This document shows, piece by piece, positions 46,711-57,600 of a DNA stretch of 64,000 nt. The notes under the pieces are model-generated. The model saw nothing but the letters and a program-made list of their open reading frames with translations. It ran no database searches and was not told the DNA's origin. Where the stretch lies: assembly GCA_003116995.1 (NCBI GenBank), contig BDSL01000093.1, positions 1 through 64,000 of the forward strand, in the 5' to 3' direction. Made by a program: the position numbers and the translations under genes. Position 1 is the first letter of the stretch. The number at the start of each line of letters is the position of its first letter. The DNA comes from Yamagishiella unicocca. Its lineage: Eukaryota; Chlorophyta; Chlorophyceae; Chlamydomonadales; Volvocaceae.

Positions 46711-47425
46711 GGCGACGCCGCTGCGTACCTCACAGCTAACCAATTGTTATCCAACTGTGGAAGCGGCCCCATAATAACTACCCACCTTCTACGGTTGTCA
46801 ACACCAAGCACACCTACTGTAATGTGGCATCAATGACAGTCGCACTACTGTGCCTATCCTACACGTGCATGGCCGCACCGAGCTGCATGTCCGTGCATAA
46901 CGTCGTCCTCGGCCAATCCGCCGGCGCAATGACGCGCGTCATGAGCTCCGAACCCTCGCAACATGTCGGCCTCCGCACCTCAGCCAGCAGCAGCTTGGAG
47001 GCATACGGATTCCATCCAGCGCGTGACGCGGCACCAACAGTGCGCCATCGTCGCAGATGCACAAACGGAATTCGCATCAGGGCGGACTGCCTGCCTTCCA
47101 CTGCCGGCTCCGGTCTCCACGTGGGACCAGGGACATGTGTGAGGGAAAGCCCATGGTCCTGACTGCCGCTCCAATGGGATCGGTCCAAGGAGTCTCAGGC
47201 CAGGCGAGGTCATTGGTGACCCATTGCACTCCCAGCGGCCAGCAGCAATAACAAGTAAAATTTAACAATGCAATGGTTGCAACGATGCAATCGTTCAAAA
47301 GGTCATCCCTGCACAACTCAAAAACCCCGCGGCGTATCCTCATCCTCACGCTACTGCTGCTCCACTATCCATGCCAACACGTCAAAGTGTACCTATTCAA
47401 TCCGTGTTATATCCGCCGCCATCTG

Positions 47426-49175
47426 TCAGTGCCCTGGGCAGCCCTCCTGGACCAGCCAGCGCAGCACCGGGAGTGGGCTACCAGCGCCCACCGCCCCTTC
47501 CAATGCCCTGCCGACGGGGCCCCAGGGGACGCCCAGCCGCCGCAGGCAGCGCAGTGTGGCCAGGTCACCGTTGCCAGCAGCCATCGAGTACGGTTCGCCA
47601 TCATCCTGCATGGGGGTGGCGAGGAGACCCGGTCACACGATATAGGACACGGACGGCAGAAATTCACCGGAGCGAGGGGGGTGATAATGCCCGGTTACCC
47701 GGGGGGAGGGGGTGATCCCGTGTGCGCCCCAGCCGATAGTTCTGCCACCATCACACGCAACCCATGATTCTGACAGCCCGAACACAGCTGCTTCAGCGAG
47801 CAGCAGCGCCCCGACCCACCGGCATGGGGCAGCCGTGCGTCACCAGCCACTCCAGCGCCTCCTCACTGCCCCCCTTGGCAGCTGATGTAAGGGCGCTGGC
47901 ATCCCAGGGGCAGCCGAGTTCACGCAGCCACGCCAGCAGCTGCAGGTTGCCCGAAAACGCTGCATCCGCGAAAACACGCTTGCTCAGCGGCCGGTGCAGA
48001 TCAGGCATCGATGAAATCCACATGGCCACCGGCAGGTGCCCTTCCTGCACTGCTGCGTGCAAGGGGTTGTTCCATTCGTCATCGACATCGTAGCCATGGG
48101 CGTGCAGCAACTGCAGGGCGGGTAGGTGACCACCCTTGGCGGCATAAAATGGTGGAACACTGTCCTTCTCGATGCCCTGCGCCAGCAGGTACCGCAGGGC
48201 GTCCACATTGCCGGTGCTGGCGGCCATGTGGATGGACCGGCTGCCATGTGGGTAGCCCCGCTGCCGCAGCCACTGCAGGCGCTCCAGAGCGTCAGGACGT
48301 CCAGCTGCCGTCTTGCACACGTCGTGTCCTGTGCGAGGGTAGCCCTGCGCCTCCAGCCAGACCACCTTGGCCTGCCAGTCGGTGGTTCTGCTGCCGGCGG
48401 CCGCTGCAATAACGTCAGTAGCAACATGTCCCATGGCGTGCCCCCTGATCCACTGGCGGTGCAGCCGCTGCAGTGTTGCCAGGTCGCATCCCGCAGCGAC
48501 ACCCTCAATAAGGATCGTCCTGGCCGGCGAAATTGAAGAGTCGACTGCCGACATGAACCGCCGTCCCTCCTCCTGCCCCATCAGCCACTCGAACAGGCCC
48601 ACGTGGCCTCCACAAGCTGCAGCACGTGCGGCGTCGAACGTCCAGCACAAGCCGCGGGAGAGGAGCCACTCGCAAACCGGCAGATGACCCGCGCGGGCTG
48701 CGGCGGTGAGGGCGTCATCTGTCTCATGATGCGTGCCCACTGGGAGGCCGTGATGCCATAACCACCGGCACATCTCCATCTGCCCGGCGGCCGCAGCGGC
48801 CTCCAGCTCGTCTCTCGTCAAAATGCATCCCGTACTTTCCATGGCAACCTCGAAGTTGGGAATGCTGCCGCTGGCTGCCGTCAGGCACAACAATTTGCGC
48901 CGATGCTCGAGTGTTAGGGCCCTCATGGAACCAGGGGCGCGCCAGCGTTTTGCATACTCGCAATGCAGCGAAGGCTGCGACAGCCGCACGGTGGTGTGAT
49001 GGGGGCCCTGGAACTGTGCGGCGGCTGCCTTATTGATCAGGCGCACACTGCACGAAATATCGTTCGGCGCTAGAAAGCTGACAATATGCTCCGACAACTC
49101 CTTCGGAAGTTGGGGCCATATGCGTGAGCTGTCTCCCGATGAAGCCGCTGCCGGCAAAGGTTGCAAATCAGACAT
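47426..49175 (-). CDS. F-box-like/ankyrin-repeat protein, truncated copy
   Basis: Two exons: 47820-49175 from ATG (452 codons) and 47426-47605, joined at HGCPMP|DDGEPYSMAAGN with donor GTGGGT and acceptor CCATGCAG, phase 0, giving 511 residues. The N-terminus IWPQLPKELSEHIVSFLAPN resembles an F-box. The rest is a ladder of ankyrin-type units in which patterns such as AARAGHLPVCEWLLSRGL, GNVDALRYLLAQG and EGCP recur. F-box/ankyrin proteins usually serve as substrate adaptors of SCF ubiquitin ligases (family knowledge). Compared with the copy at 52039-54193, a TGG Trp codon is TGA here at 47426-47428, removing about 27 C-terminal residues including a DKLRRY-type end, so this copy may be decaying. 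It is head-to-head with the sphingomyelinase pseudogene. Confidence 0.8.
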
Positions 49176-49569
49176 CTATATGTGCTAATTCAGAGCGTAC
49201 ATAAACTGCACACTGCTGCGTACCCTGCGTTGATATCTACGAGTCAAACTAAGTGCAGCCTTCGCAGCGGCATTGTATTGCTTTCGGTCACAGATGTCTC
49301 ACGCGAACGCGACGCCAAAGGCGACGAGGCGGCCTCGTCCTATATCTGCGGGCATATGATGCCAAAAGTAAGGTTCTGGAAAGACAGTTAGTCTGTAGTT
49401 ACTTTCTTGACGCAACCTATCAGTAATGGGCGTTTTTTGCCCACGACCGTCGTGAAACGTCCCGCGCCACGTCGCTAGGGTGCTTACCTGCCGCCCAAAT
49501 TCCTTCAGCATCAAGTAACATTTACCATTGATCCCATTTTGAGGTAGGCAACAGCATTTCGACTGCAGG

Positions 49570-50140
49570 ATGGCCCCGCTGCAAGTGCTCACCCACAATG
49601 TGTGGGGCTTGTGGCTGCTGTCCAAGAGACGTTGCAACCGTATCCTTCACTTAGCGGAGTTCCTGGCAAACGATGAGCAACACAATTATAAGATGGTAAG
49701 CGGCCGGCATACTTGGAATGAGTCATTTTCGCACCGCCGATCCACGGCGCCCCAGTAGCGACCATGTTAGCGTACCCAATTCCCGCCCTCGGTCTGTGCG
49801 TCGCTCCCTTCTCTGCGCCTCCCGCCATGTTTTAAACACCGCCGTCGCTGTGCCCCTGAACGCCCCCCAGCCGATTATATCCTTTGCCGTCTTACCTCCC
49901 TCAACATCCGACCAAAGTGACCCCATGTCCGTAGTCGCGCCACCGACACTCCCCGAAAATCATCCATGGCAAACCAACTTACCCTGACGGATAAAGCAAC
50001 CCCCGCAACACAACCTCCCACGCACTGTACGACACCGCACAACACCACGTGGTTGAAGCATCCCAGGGACCTCACCCAGCCGCTGTCCACATGTTTGGCC
50101 TCTGTCCCCCTTGGTCGTCGTGGTCCTGCAGGAGGTGTGG
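49570..50140 (+). pseudogene. Truncated neutral sphingomyelinase pseudogene
   Basis: Exon 1 (49570-49695, 42 codons, donor GTAAGC) matches exon 1 of the intact gene at 54603, but the active-site-region LTLNVWG reads LTHNVWG. The exon 2 acceptor is destroyed: the intact gene has CCCCCCAGGACGTCGTGG, whereas here it reads CCCCCTTGGTCGTCGTGG near 50106-50123. Exon 2 then stops after LQEVWV at about 50142 and runs into unrelated sequence. No later exons follow. It is part of duplication unit 1. Confidence 0.85.
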
Positions 50141-50146
50141 GTTCCT

Positions 50147-50226
50147 TTAGTAATGGCTCCAGGGGTGGCGCAATGGCGCCGCGGGCGACTCGGTCCCTGT
50201 TGGGTCTGTGGCGGGGAGTCGCGGGG
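50147..50226 (+). repeat. 80-bp dispersed sequence, copy 1
   Basis: TTAGTAATGGCTCCAGGGGT, GGCGCAATGGCGCCGCGGGC and the following 40 bases are nearly identical to 57183-57262 in intron 5 of the intact sphingomyelinase gene. TGGCGCAATGG fits the tRNA-type A-box consensus, but no good B-box is seen. Confidence 0.75.
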
Positions 50227-51803
50227 GTTCCGGGATACTTGTCAATTCACCGTGAGACCCAGTGGTATTCATCCTTGCATTTTCGGGCATGATGGCTCGT
50301 CTAAGCTGTTATTGATGCACGGAAAGATCGCCGGGATTGAGAGCCTGGGGCGATACTACTACTCGTGCCAATACCACATGAAGCAGGCGAGAGAGCACCC
50401 TGTCCGTTGCTACTTTAAAGTGCTGTCGATTCTATTGCCACCTTACGGTGTCAACATTGGTTGTGAAAGGCCGTAAAGGATAAGCTGTCCAGCATGGGCG
50501 GCGTGAGCAAGGCGGCGCAGTCCGCTGCTTGGGCGATGAAGGCCAGGGCGCCCCTCTGTCTCCAATGAGCTGCCTGCCATACATCGTTAGGTCAATCTGA
50601 ACGTCTCCGCTCATCCTATGAAGTACATGGATCAGGAACCACGAGGCACCCTTCAATTCGCATCACACGCCTACTAATGCCTGGAGCTTTCGCATAGAGC
50701 TTCAGGCTACGATGCCTACGTGTGTTCGCCCGGAGCTTTATGTGGGCGCCGCCACTGGCCGCCTTACCTGTACCCCAGCCTGGACCCCAATTCCGACCCG
50801 CCCCAAGCGAACGGTTTCGATGACACCGCTTTTATACTGCGTGTTTCCTCAGCCATTATGTGGATGTCGTTCTTCGCGACAGTAATGTGTACCAATGTGA
50901 CGTTGCCGCTGTATGCAAAGGAGTAGGCGCGCGTGCTGTCAGCTCCCGAGGAGGTGGCAGTGGGCCGCTGCTGCACGCCATGGCCGCACGCGCCCGGCAG
51001 CAGTCCTGGGGACAGACGTTCCCGACGGGTCACCTGCTGCAGTGGGCCGCTGCTGCACGCCATGGCCGCACGCGCCCGGCAGCAGTCCTGGGGACAGACG
51101 TTCCCGACGGGTCACCTGCTGCCGGACCAATGACGCGGCTTAGGCTCCCAACTTCCAAACCAGCCGCCTTGTTACTCGATATTACATCGGCGCAAATGGG
51201 ACTGCTGCCTTTTTAACAATGGCGGGCCGCCGCATGCCCCACTCAATGTGCGGCACGCTAGCCGGTTGGTACGTGATGGCTTGCGGAAAGCGGGTGGTGC
51301 GCATCGCTGACGTAGCAGTGTACCTGAGGCTCAACAGCCTCGACTCTGGTCAGCGCAGCTGTTAGGGCACTGGACGCATGACTGCCACAGCCCGCCCAGC
51401 CTCAAGGCGGCGCTTTTGGGGGTAATCCAACACAATTGCAAGGGCCGTGCAGAAGCAGCATGGCAACGGTGCAGCCCGTCTGTTGTGTCAGCACCCTTCT
51501 CTGGTGGTCCGTGTCGGTGGTGGTGGTAAAGGTGTCCTACCCCGCTCAAATACACGTACACCCCACTCGGGGAACGGCCTGCTGTACACCACGTCTCGCA
51601 GATCGATCATGCGACCAGATCACCCTACACGGGTGGGACGGGAAAATACGCCAACCGAAAGCTTAACAAGAATCTCAACTAACCTCTACCTGCCAACAGG
51701 AATTAGCTCGTCCAGGAACCAGTCAATCGAGCTCCGTAACCGATTAACTACGAAAGACGGAGAAATGAACATGACGCCAATCCGGCGTGACAGCCCCTTG
51801 CGT
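50227..51803. other. Non-coding stretch
   Basis: No gene recognised. The main feature is an 82-base tandem duplication at 50961-51122 with GGGCCGCTGCTGCACGCCAT and the tail GACGGGTCACCTGCTGC. Open frames crossing it are periodic artefacts. Confidence 0.4.
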
Positions 51804-52038
51804 GGCGACGCCGCTGCGTACCTCACAGCTAACCAATTGTTATCCAACTGTGGAAGCGGCCCCATAATAACTACTCACCTTCTAGGGCTTCTAACAAATT
51901 GTTATCAACTGTGGAATGACGTACACCTCATCTAGCCGACGTATCCTAGCTGACTCACCAATCCCCCTCTCAATCCCCGGCAAAAGATGCCGACCTAGCT
52001 CGAAAGGGTGCGCCATCCCTGCACTGCGGAGTCGCGGC

Positions 52039-54193
52039 CTAATAACGACGCAGCTTATCCATTATCCATGCCTCTACGTCCGAACACACCCCTGTAACCC
52101 GTGCTGTTTCCGCCGCTCTCTGCCAGTGCACAGGGCAGCGCTCCAGGAACAGCCATTCCAGCATCGCAAAGGAGCTATTTTCTCGCATCGCCCCTTCAAA
52201 TGCCTCCCCGACGGGACCCCAGGGGACGCCCAGCCGCCGTAAGCAGCGCAGCGTGATAATGTCATCGTTGCCAGCAGCCACCGAGTACGGTTCGCCATAC
52301 TCCTGCATGGCGGTGGTGAGGAGACCCGATTACACGAGATAGAGAATGGACGGCAGAACCTAACCGGAGCGAGGGGGGCCGATAAGACCCGGTTGCCGAG
52401 GGGGGCATCCCGTGTGTGCCCCAGCCGAAGACATGTCAGGGGGCAACCCTACTTCCAACATGACACCATACGTTCATGATGGCCGGGGCGAGTAGGAGGC
52501 GGGGCAAGGAAGGTCGCAGGAGCCACCCCACCCGGTGCTGCAGCAGCCATATCAGGTCTAACCACCAGGCCTCGCCCCTACCAATTGCCACCGAATGTTT
52601 ACCCGCACCTCCTCCTTGCGACTTGGCGGCCTGGAGGCCCCGACCACCACCTGCCCGGCCGCCCAGTTCCCATAACCCGACCCGCCTGGTTCCCAGCCCG
52701 CCTGACTGCTGGTTCTGCCACCATCACATGCAACCCATGATTCTGACAGCCCGAACACAGCTGCCACAGCAAGCAGCAGCGCCCCGACCCACCGGCATGG
52801 GGCAGCCGTGCGTCACCAGCCACTCCAGCGCCTCCTCACTGCCCCCCTTGGCAGCTAATGTAAAGGCGTTAGCATCCCAGAAGCAGTCGTGCTCACACAG
52901 CCACGCCAGCAGCTGCAGGTTGCCCGAAAACGCTGCTCTTTTGGAAACCTCCTCGCTCAGCGGCTGGCGCAGATCAGGCGTCGATGAAATCCACATGACC
53001 ACCGGCAGGTGCCCTTCCTCTGCTGCTGCGTGCAAGGGGTTGTGATAGTCGTCATCGCCAAGGTTGAAGTGGTAGCCATGGGCGTGCAGCAACTGCAGGG
53101 CAGGTAGGTGACCGCCCATGGCGGCAAGGGACGATGGTGGAGCTTCAAGGAACTGTAGAGCGTCAAGGGGCGGTGGAGCACTGTGCTTCCCGATGCCCTG
53201 CGCCAGCAGGTACCGCAGGACGTCCACATTGCCGGTGCGGGCGGCAGTGGAGATTGACTGCCTGCCCAGTCGGTAGCCCCGCTGCCGCAGCCACTGCAGG
53301 CGCTCCAGAGCGTCGGATTGCTGAATGGCCATCTCGCACACGTGTCCTGTGCGAGGGTAGCCCTGCGCCTCCAGCCAGACCACCTTGGCCTGCCAGTCGG
53401 TGGTGCTGCTGCCGGCGGCCGCTGCAATAACGTCAGTAGCAACATGTCCCGTGGGTTGACCCGTAATCCAGTGGTGGTGCTGCCGCTGCAGTGTTGCCAG
53501 GTCGCACCCCGCAGCGACACCCGCAACAAGGTTCGTCCTGACCGGCGAAACTGGATAGTCGTCTGCCGACATGAACCGCCGTCCCTCCTCCTGCCCCATC
53601 AGCCACTCCAGCAGGCCCACGTGGCCTCCAGAAGCTGCAGCACGTGCGGCCTCGAACGTCCAGCTCAAGCCGCGGGAGAGGAGCCACTCGCAAACCGGCA
53701 GATGACCCGCGCGGGCTGCGGCGGTGAGGGCGAAATGTCTCTCATGATGGCTGCCCACTGGGACGCCGTGCTGCCATAACCACCGGCACATCTCCAACTG
53801 CCCGGCGGCCGCAGCGGCGTTCAGCTCTTCTCTCGTCAAAAGGCATCCCGTGCTTTCCATGGCAACCTCGAAGTTGGGAATGCTGCCGCTGGCTGCCGTC
53901 AGGCACAGCAATTTGCGTCGTTGCTTGAGAGTTAGGGCCCGCATGGCACCAGGGGCGCGCCAGCGTTTCGCAAATTCGCATTGCAGCGAAGGCTGCGACA
54001 GCCGCACGGTGGTGTGATGGGGCCCCTGGAACTGTGCCGCTGCTGCCTTATTGATCAGGCGCACACTGCACGAAATATCGTTCGGCGCTAGAAAGCTGAC
54101 AATACGCTCCGACAACTCCTTCGGAAGTTGAGGCCATATGCTTGAGCTGTCTCCCGATGAAGCCGCTGCGGGCAAAGGTTGCAAATCAGCCAT
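52039..54193 (-). CDS. F-box-like/ankyrin-repeat protein, intact copy
   Basis: Two exons: 52793-54193 (467 codons from ATG) and 52039-52302 (87 codons plus stop), joined at HGCPMP|EYGEPYSVAAGN, phase 0, across a 490-base intron. The product has 554 residues. The F-box-like N-terminus IWPQLPKELSERIVSFLAPN is followed by about a dozen ankyrin-type units. Relative to the 47.4-49.2 kb copy it has an extra stretch near PPPLDALQFLEAPPSSL and keeps the full C-terminus ending DKLRRY. Its ATG is 410 bases from the divergent sphingomyelinase start, so a shared promoter region is likely. A role as an SCF-type adaptor is inferred from the domain pair; the target is unknown. Confidence 0.85.
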
Positions 54194-54602
54194 CTATATG
54201 TGCTAATTCAGAGCGTACATAAACTGCACACTGCTGCGTACCCTGCGTTGATATCTACGAGTCAAACTAAGTGCAGCCTTCGCAGCAGCATTGTATTGCT
54301 TTCGGTCATAGATGTCTCATGCGAACGCGACGCCAAAGGCAACGAGGCGGCCTCGTCCTACATCTGCGGGCATTTGATGCCAAAAGTAAGGTTTTGGAGA
54401 TATAGTTTATCTGCTGTTTATTCTTCCTGCAACCTATCAGTATTGGGCGCTTTTTGTCCACGACTGTCGTGAAACGTCCCGTGCCAAGTCGCTAGGGCGC
54501 TTACCTGCCGCCCAAATTTCTTCGACATCAAATTCCTCCAACGTTTAATTTCATTAACTGTTGATCCCATTTTGAGGTAGGCAACAGCATTTCGACTGCA
54601 GG
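54194..54602. promoter_or_regulatory. Shared divergent promoter region
   Basis: A 409-base interval between two divergent start codons. The same region, well conserved, separates the paralogous pair at 49176-49569 (394 bases). Shared blocks include GCTAATTCAGAGCGTACATA and CGCCCAAATT. Conservation between units may simply reflect recent duplication; no specific binding sites are identified. Confidence 0.45.
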
Positions 54603-57600
54603 ATGGCCCCGCTTCAAGTGCTCACCCTCAATGTGTGGGGCTTGTGGCTACTGTCCAAGAGACGTTACAACCGTATCCTTCACTTAGCGGAGTACCTGGC
54701 AAACGATGCGCAACAAAATCATAAGTTGGTGAGCGGCCGGCATACTTGGAATGAGTCATTTTTGCACCGCCCAGCGCTCCCGATCCACGGCGCCCAGTAA
54801 TGACCATGTTAGCGTGCCCAATTGCCGCCCTCTGTCAGTGCGTCGCTCCTGCCTCTGCGCCTCCCGCCAAGTTTTTGAACTTCGCCATGGCTGTGCCCCT
54901 TACGGACCCCAGCCTATTCTACACATGCCTTCCATTCCGGATTATATCCTTTGCCGTCTTACCTCCCTCAGCGTCCGGCCAAAGCGACCCCATGTCCGTA
55001 GCCGCGCCACCGACCCTACCCAAACATCATCCATGGCAAACCAACTTACCCTGACTGATGAAGCCACCTCTGCAACACAACCTCCCACGCACTGTACGAC
55101 ACCGCACAACACCACGTGGTCGAAGCATCCCAGGGACCTCACCCAGCCGCTGTCCACATGTTTGGCCTCTCTCCCCCCAGGACGTCGTGGTCCTGCAGGA
55201 GGTGTGGGTGGACGAGGACGTGCGGCTGCTCATGTCAGCGGCGCGCATCAGTGGCCTGTCGTACGCAATGCACTTTCGGTCTGGCGTCTTCGGAAGTGGG
55301 CTGCTGACCCTGTCGCGGTGAGGCCGACGGCGGTGTGTGTGTGTGTGTGTGTGCGGTTTGGACTACCGGCGGGTCGGCGTTGCCTATCACGGCTGCGTGC
55401 CCCCAGCGCGACAGGCGGCAGGCACACGTGGAAAGTAGTTCCTAGCTGTTGCAGCTGTTGCAGCTGTTGCGTCCAAATCAGTGCGACCTCGGAAGTGGGG
55501 GGTCGCTCCCCGACCCGCCATGTCCCATACGGTGCCGGAAACCAATGTAAGGGTTTACAGCAGTTTCTACGGTTTCAGCGGTTTTGGTCAAGAACGCATC
55601 CTGCGTATTACCCCTGCCGCTACCGCCTATTCGTTCCTGCGCCCGCCCTGACCCCCACACTTGAGGCCCCAGGTGGCCGATCACGGAAGCCGCCTTCCAT
55701 CAGTACAACTGCGCAGGTGGGTGCCTGGGGGGTGGCGGTGGGGTTTGGGGGGTCCTAAGTTTTGAGGACTTCAGGGTTTTTCTTTTATGGTTTTTCTTGC
55801 CCTCCCCCTCCCCCCCCCGACCTGACGTGCCCCTCCCTCGTCCGGCCCTGCCCTCCCCCTCGCATCCCTAAGGTGACCCTGCGTCCATCACCTGTGGCGA
55901 CTACCTGGCAGCGAAAGGTGCGGCGAGCGCAACTGGCTGCACGCCTCACCGCACCGCACCGTGAAGACCCAGAAGGCGGACCTCACACCTCACACCACCT
56001 GACATGACCCTAGCCTTACCTCACACCTCACACCACCTGACATGACCCTAGCCTTACCTCACACCTCACACCACCTGACATGACCCTAGCCTCACCTCAC
56101 ACCTCACACCACCTGACCGGACCCCACAGCTCACCGCACAGCACCGCACCAGGAATGGCCGGGCCTAACCGGATTTTTGACGATGGCCGGACCACCCGAC
56201 AGCACCGCTCACCACCACCCCGTGCCCCCTCACCGGCGCCGCTAGGCTTCGAGCCGGCTCTGTCCATAGCGCTGACCATGCTGGCCCCCCCATTGCGCCA
56301 ACTAACCTGTGCCTGTCGCGAAAACGGTTTTTATGCCAAATCTTCCGTTGCGACTACCCAGTTGTTTATTGTGACCCCACCTTCGCGCCTTCCACCATCA
56401 CGGCGGCGCCACAGCGGCACCTCTGGAGCCATTCCTGATGGGCATTGCCCCGCCGCATACCCACCACCCACTACCACCCACCCACCCACCGCCCACCCAC
56501 CCCACGCAATTCCCCGCTAAACCCCCTCACACACACACACGCACACACACCTTACCCCACCCCTCCGAATTATACTTAGCCGCCGAAGGTCGACATACGG
56601 CTTCTGAATTTAGTTTTCCCGGCCAAGTTCTCCAGCATGCACCTCGAAACGTCTTTTACAAAACGGTTTTGCCTTCGTACACGGGTTTTCCTGGCAACCC
56701 CTATGCGGGTTTCTTCCCCCCTGCCACACACTCCCCGTCTGTTCCAAACGGTTTTTCTCGCATCCACGGGTCTTCCTCGAAACCCACCTCCCGCACCCCC
56801 CCCCCGGCCCCCCGGGTTCTGTTTTAAACGTTTTTTCGGACATCCACGGGTTTCCCTCGAACCCCCCGGCCCCCCGGGCGCAGGCGTCGGTTGGGTTCGT
56901 CTCGCCACCCCATCCGGCCCCGTGGACGTCTTCAACACCCACCTGCACGCCAACTACTCGCACAAGTACGACAGCCGTACGGCCGCGGATCGCGGCGCGC
57001 CGGGCGACATCCCTGCACCTGCTGCTGACGAGTTCGCTGCCTTCCGCATGGCGCAGGTAGGGGCCGGGGGGAAGGGGGGGGTCCCGGGGTAGACAAAACC
57101 CGGGCCCGGGTGGCGGCTGGGGAAGCTACGGGGCGTGTTGGGGGCACGATTCGGTCTTTTGGGGCTGGCGGGGCAGTGCCAATTAGTAATGGCTCCAGGG
57201 GTGGCGCAATGGCGCCGCGGGCGACTCGGTCCCTGTTGGGTCTGTGGCGGGGAGCCGCGGGAGCCCCCGCGGGCCCCCGAGCTTCTGAAACAGCAATAAC
57301 CCACCCAGTCCGTACGACACAAACATTCGGACGGCGGGGGAGTATGGTTTTGGTACCATCGAGACAAACCCTAAACCCCGCCCCCCCCAGTGTCGGCCGT
57401 GGATTCGCGGATTCTCTTATCCAACACCCCCCCCACACACAAACACACCCCACCACCACCACCACCCTGGTCTTTACGGCCCCCCCCCTGATATTGTAAC
57501 CCCCCGGATCGCAGGTTTTGGAGCTGAGCCGCTTCGTGGTTCAGGTCAGGAGCTCCAGCGGCAGCATCGGTGCGGTGTTGGCGGGCGACCTAAACTGCAC

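Larger units (their letters stand above)
46711..50146. repeat. Segmental duplication, unit 1
   Basis: Shares with 51804-55214, in the same orientation and order: an intergenic block (GGCGACGCCGCTGCGTACCT and following), an ankyrin gene on minus, its upstream region, and exon 1 to part of exon 2 of a sphingomyelinase gene on plus. The unit offset is about 5.0-5.1 kb. Some internal stretches, such as about 46.8-47.3 kb, are not shared. Confidence 0.8.
51804..55214. repeat. Segmental duplication, unit 2
   Basis: Partner of 46711-50146. It carries the longer, uninterrupted ankyrin gene and the 5' part of the intact sphingomyelinase gene, so this unit is probably closer to the ancestral arrangement (inference). 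Confidence 0.8.
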
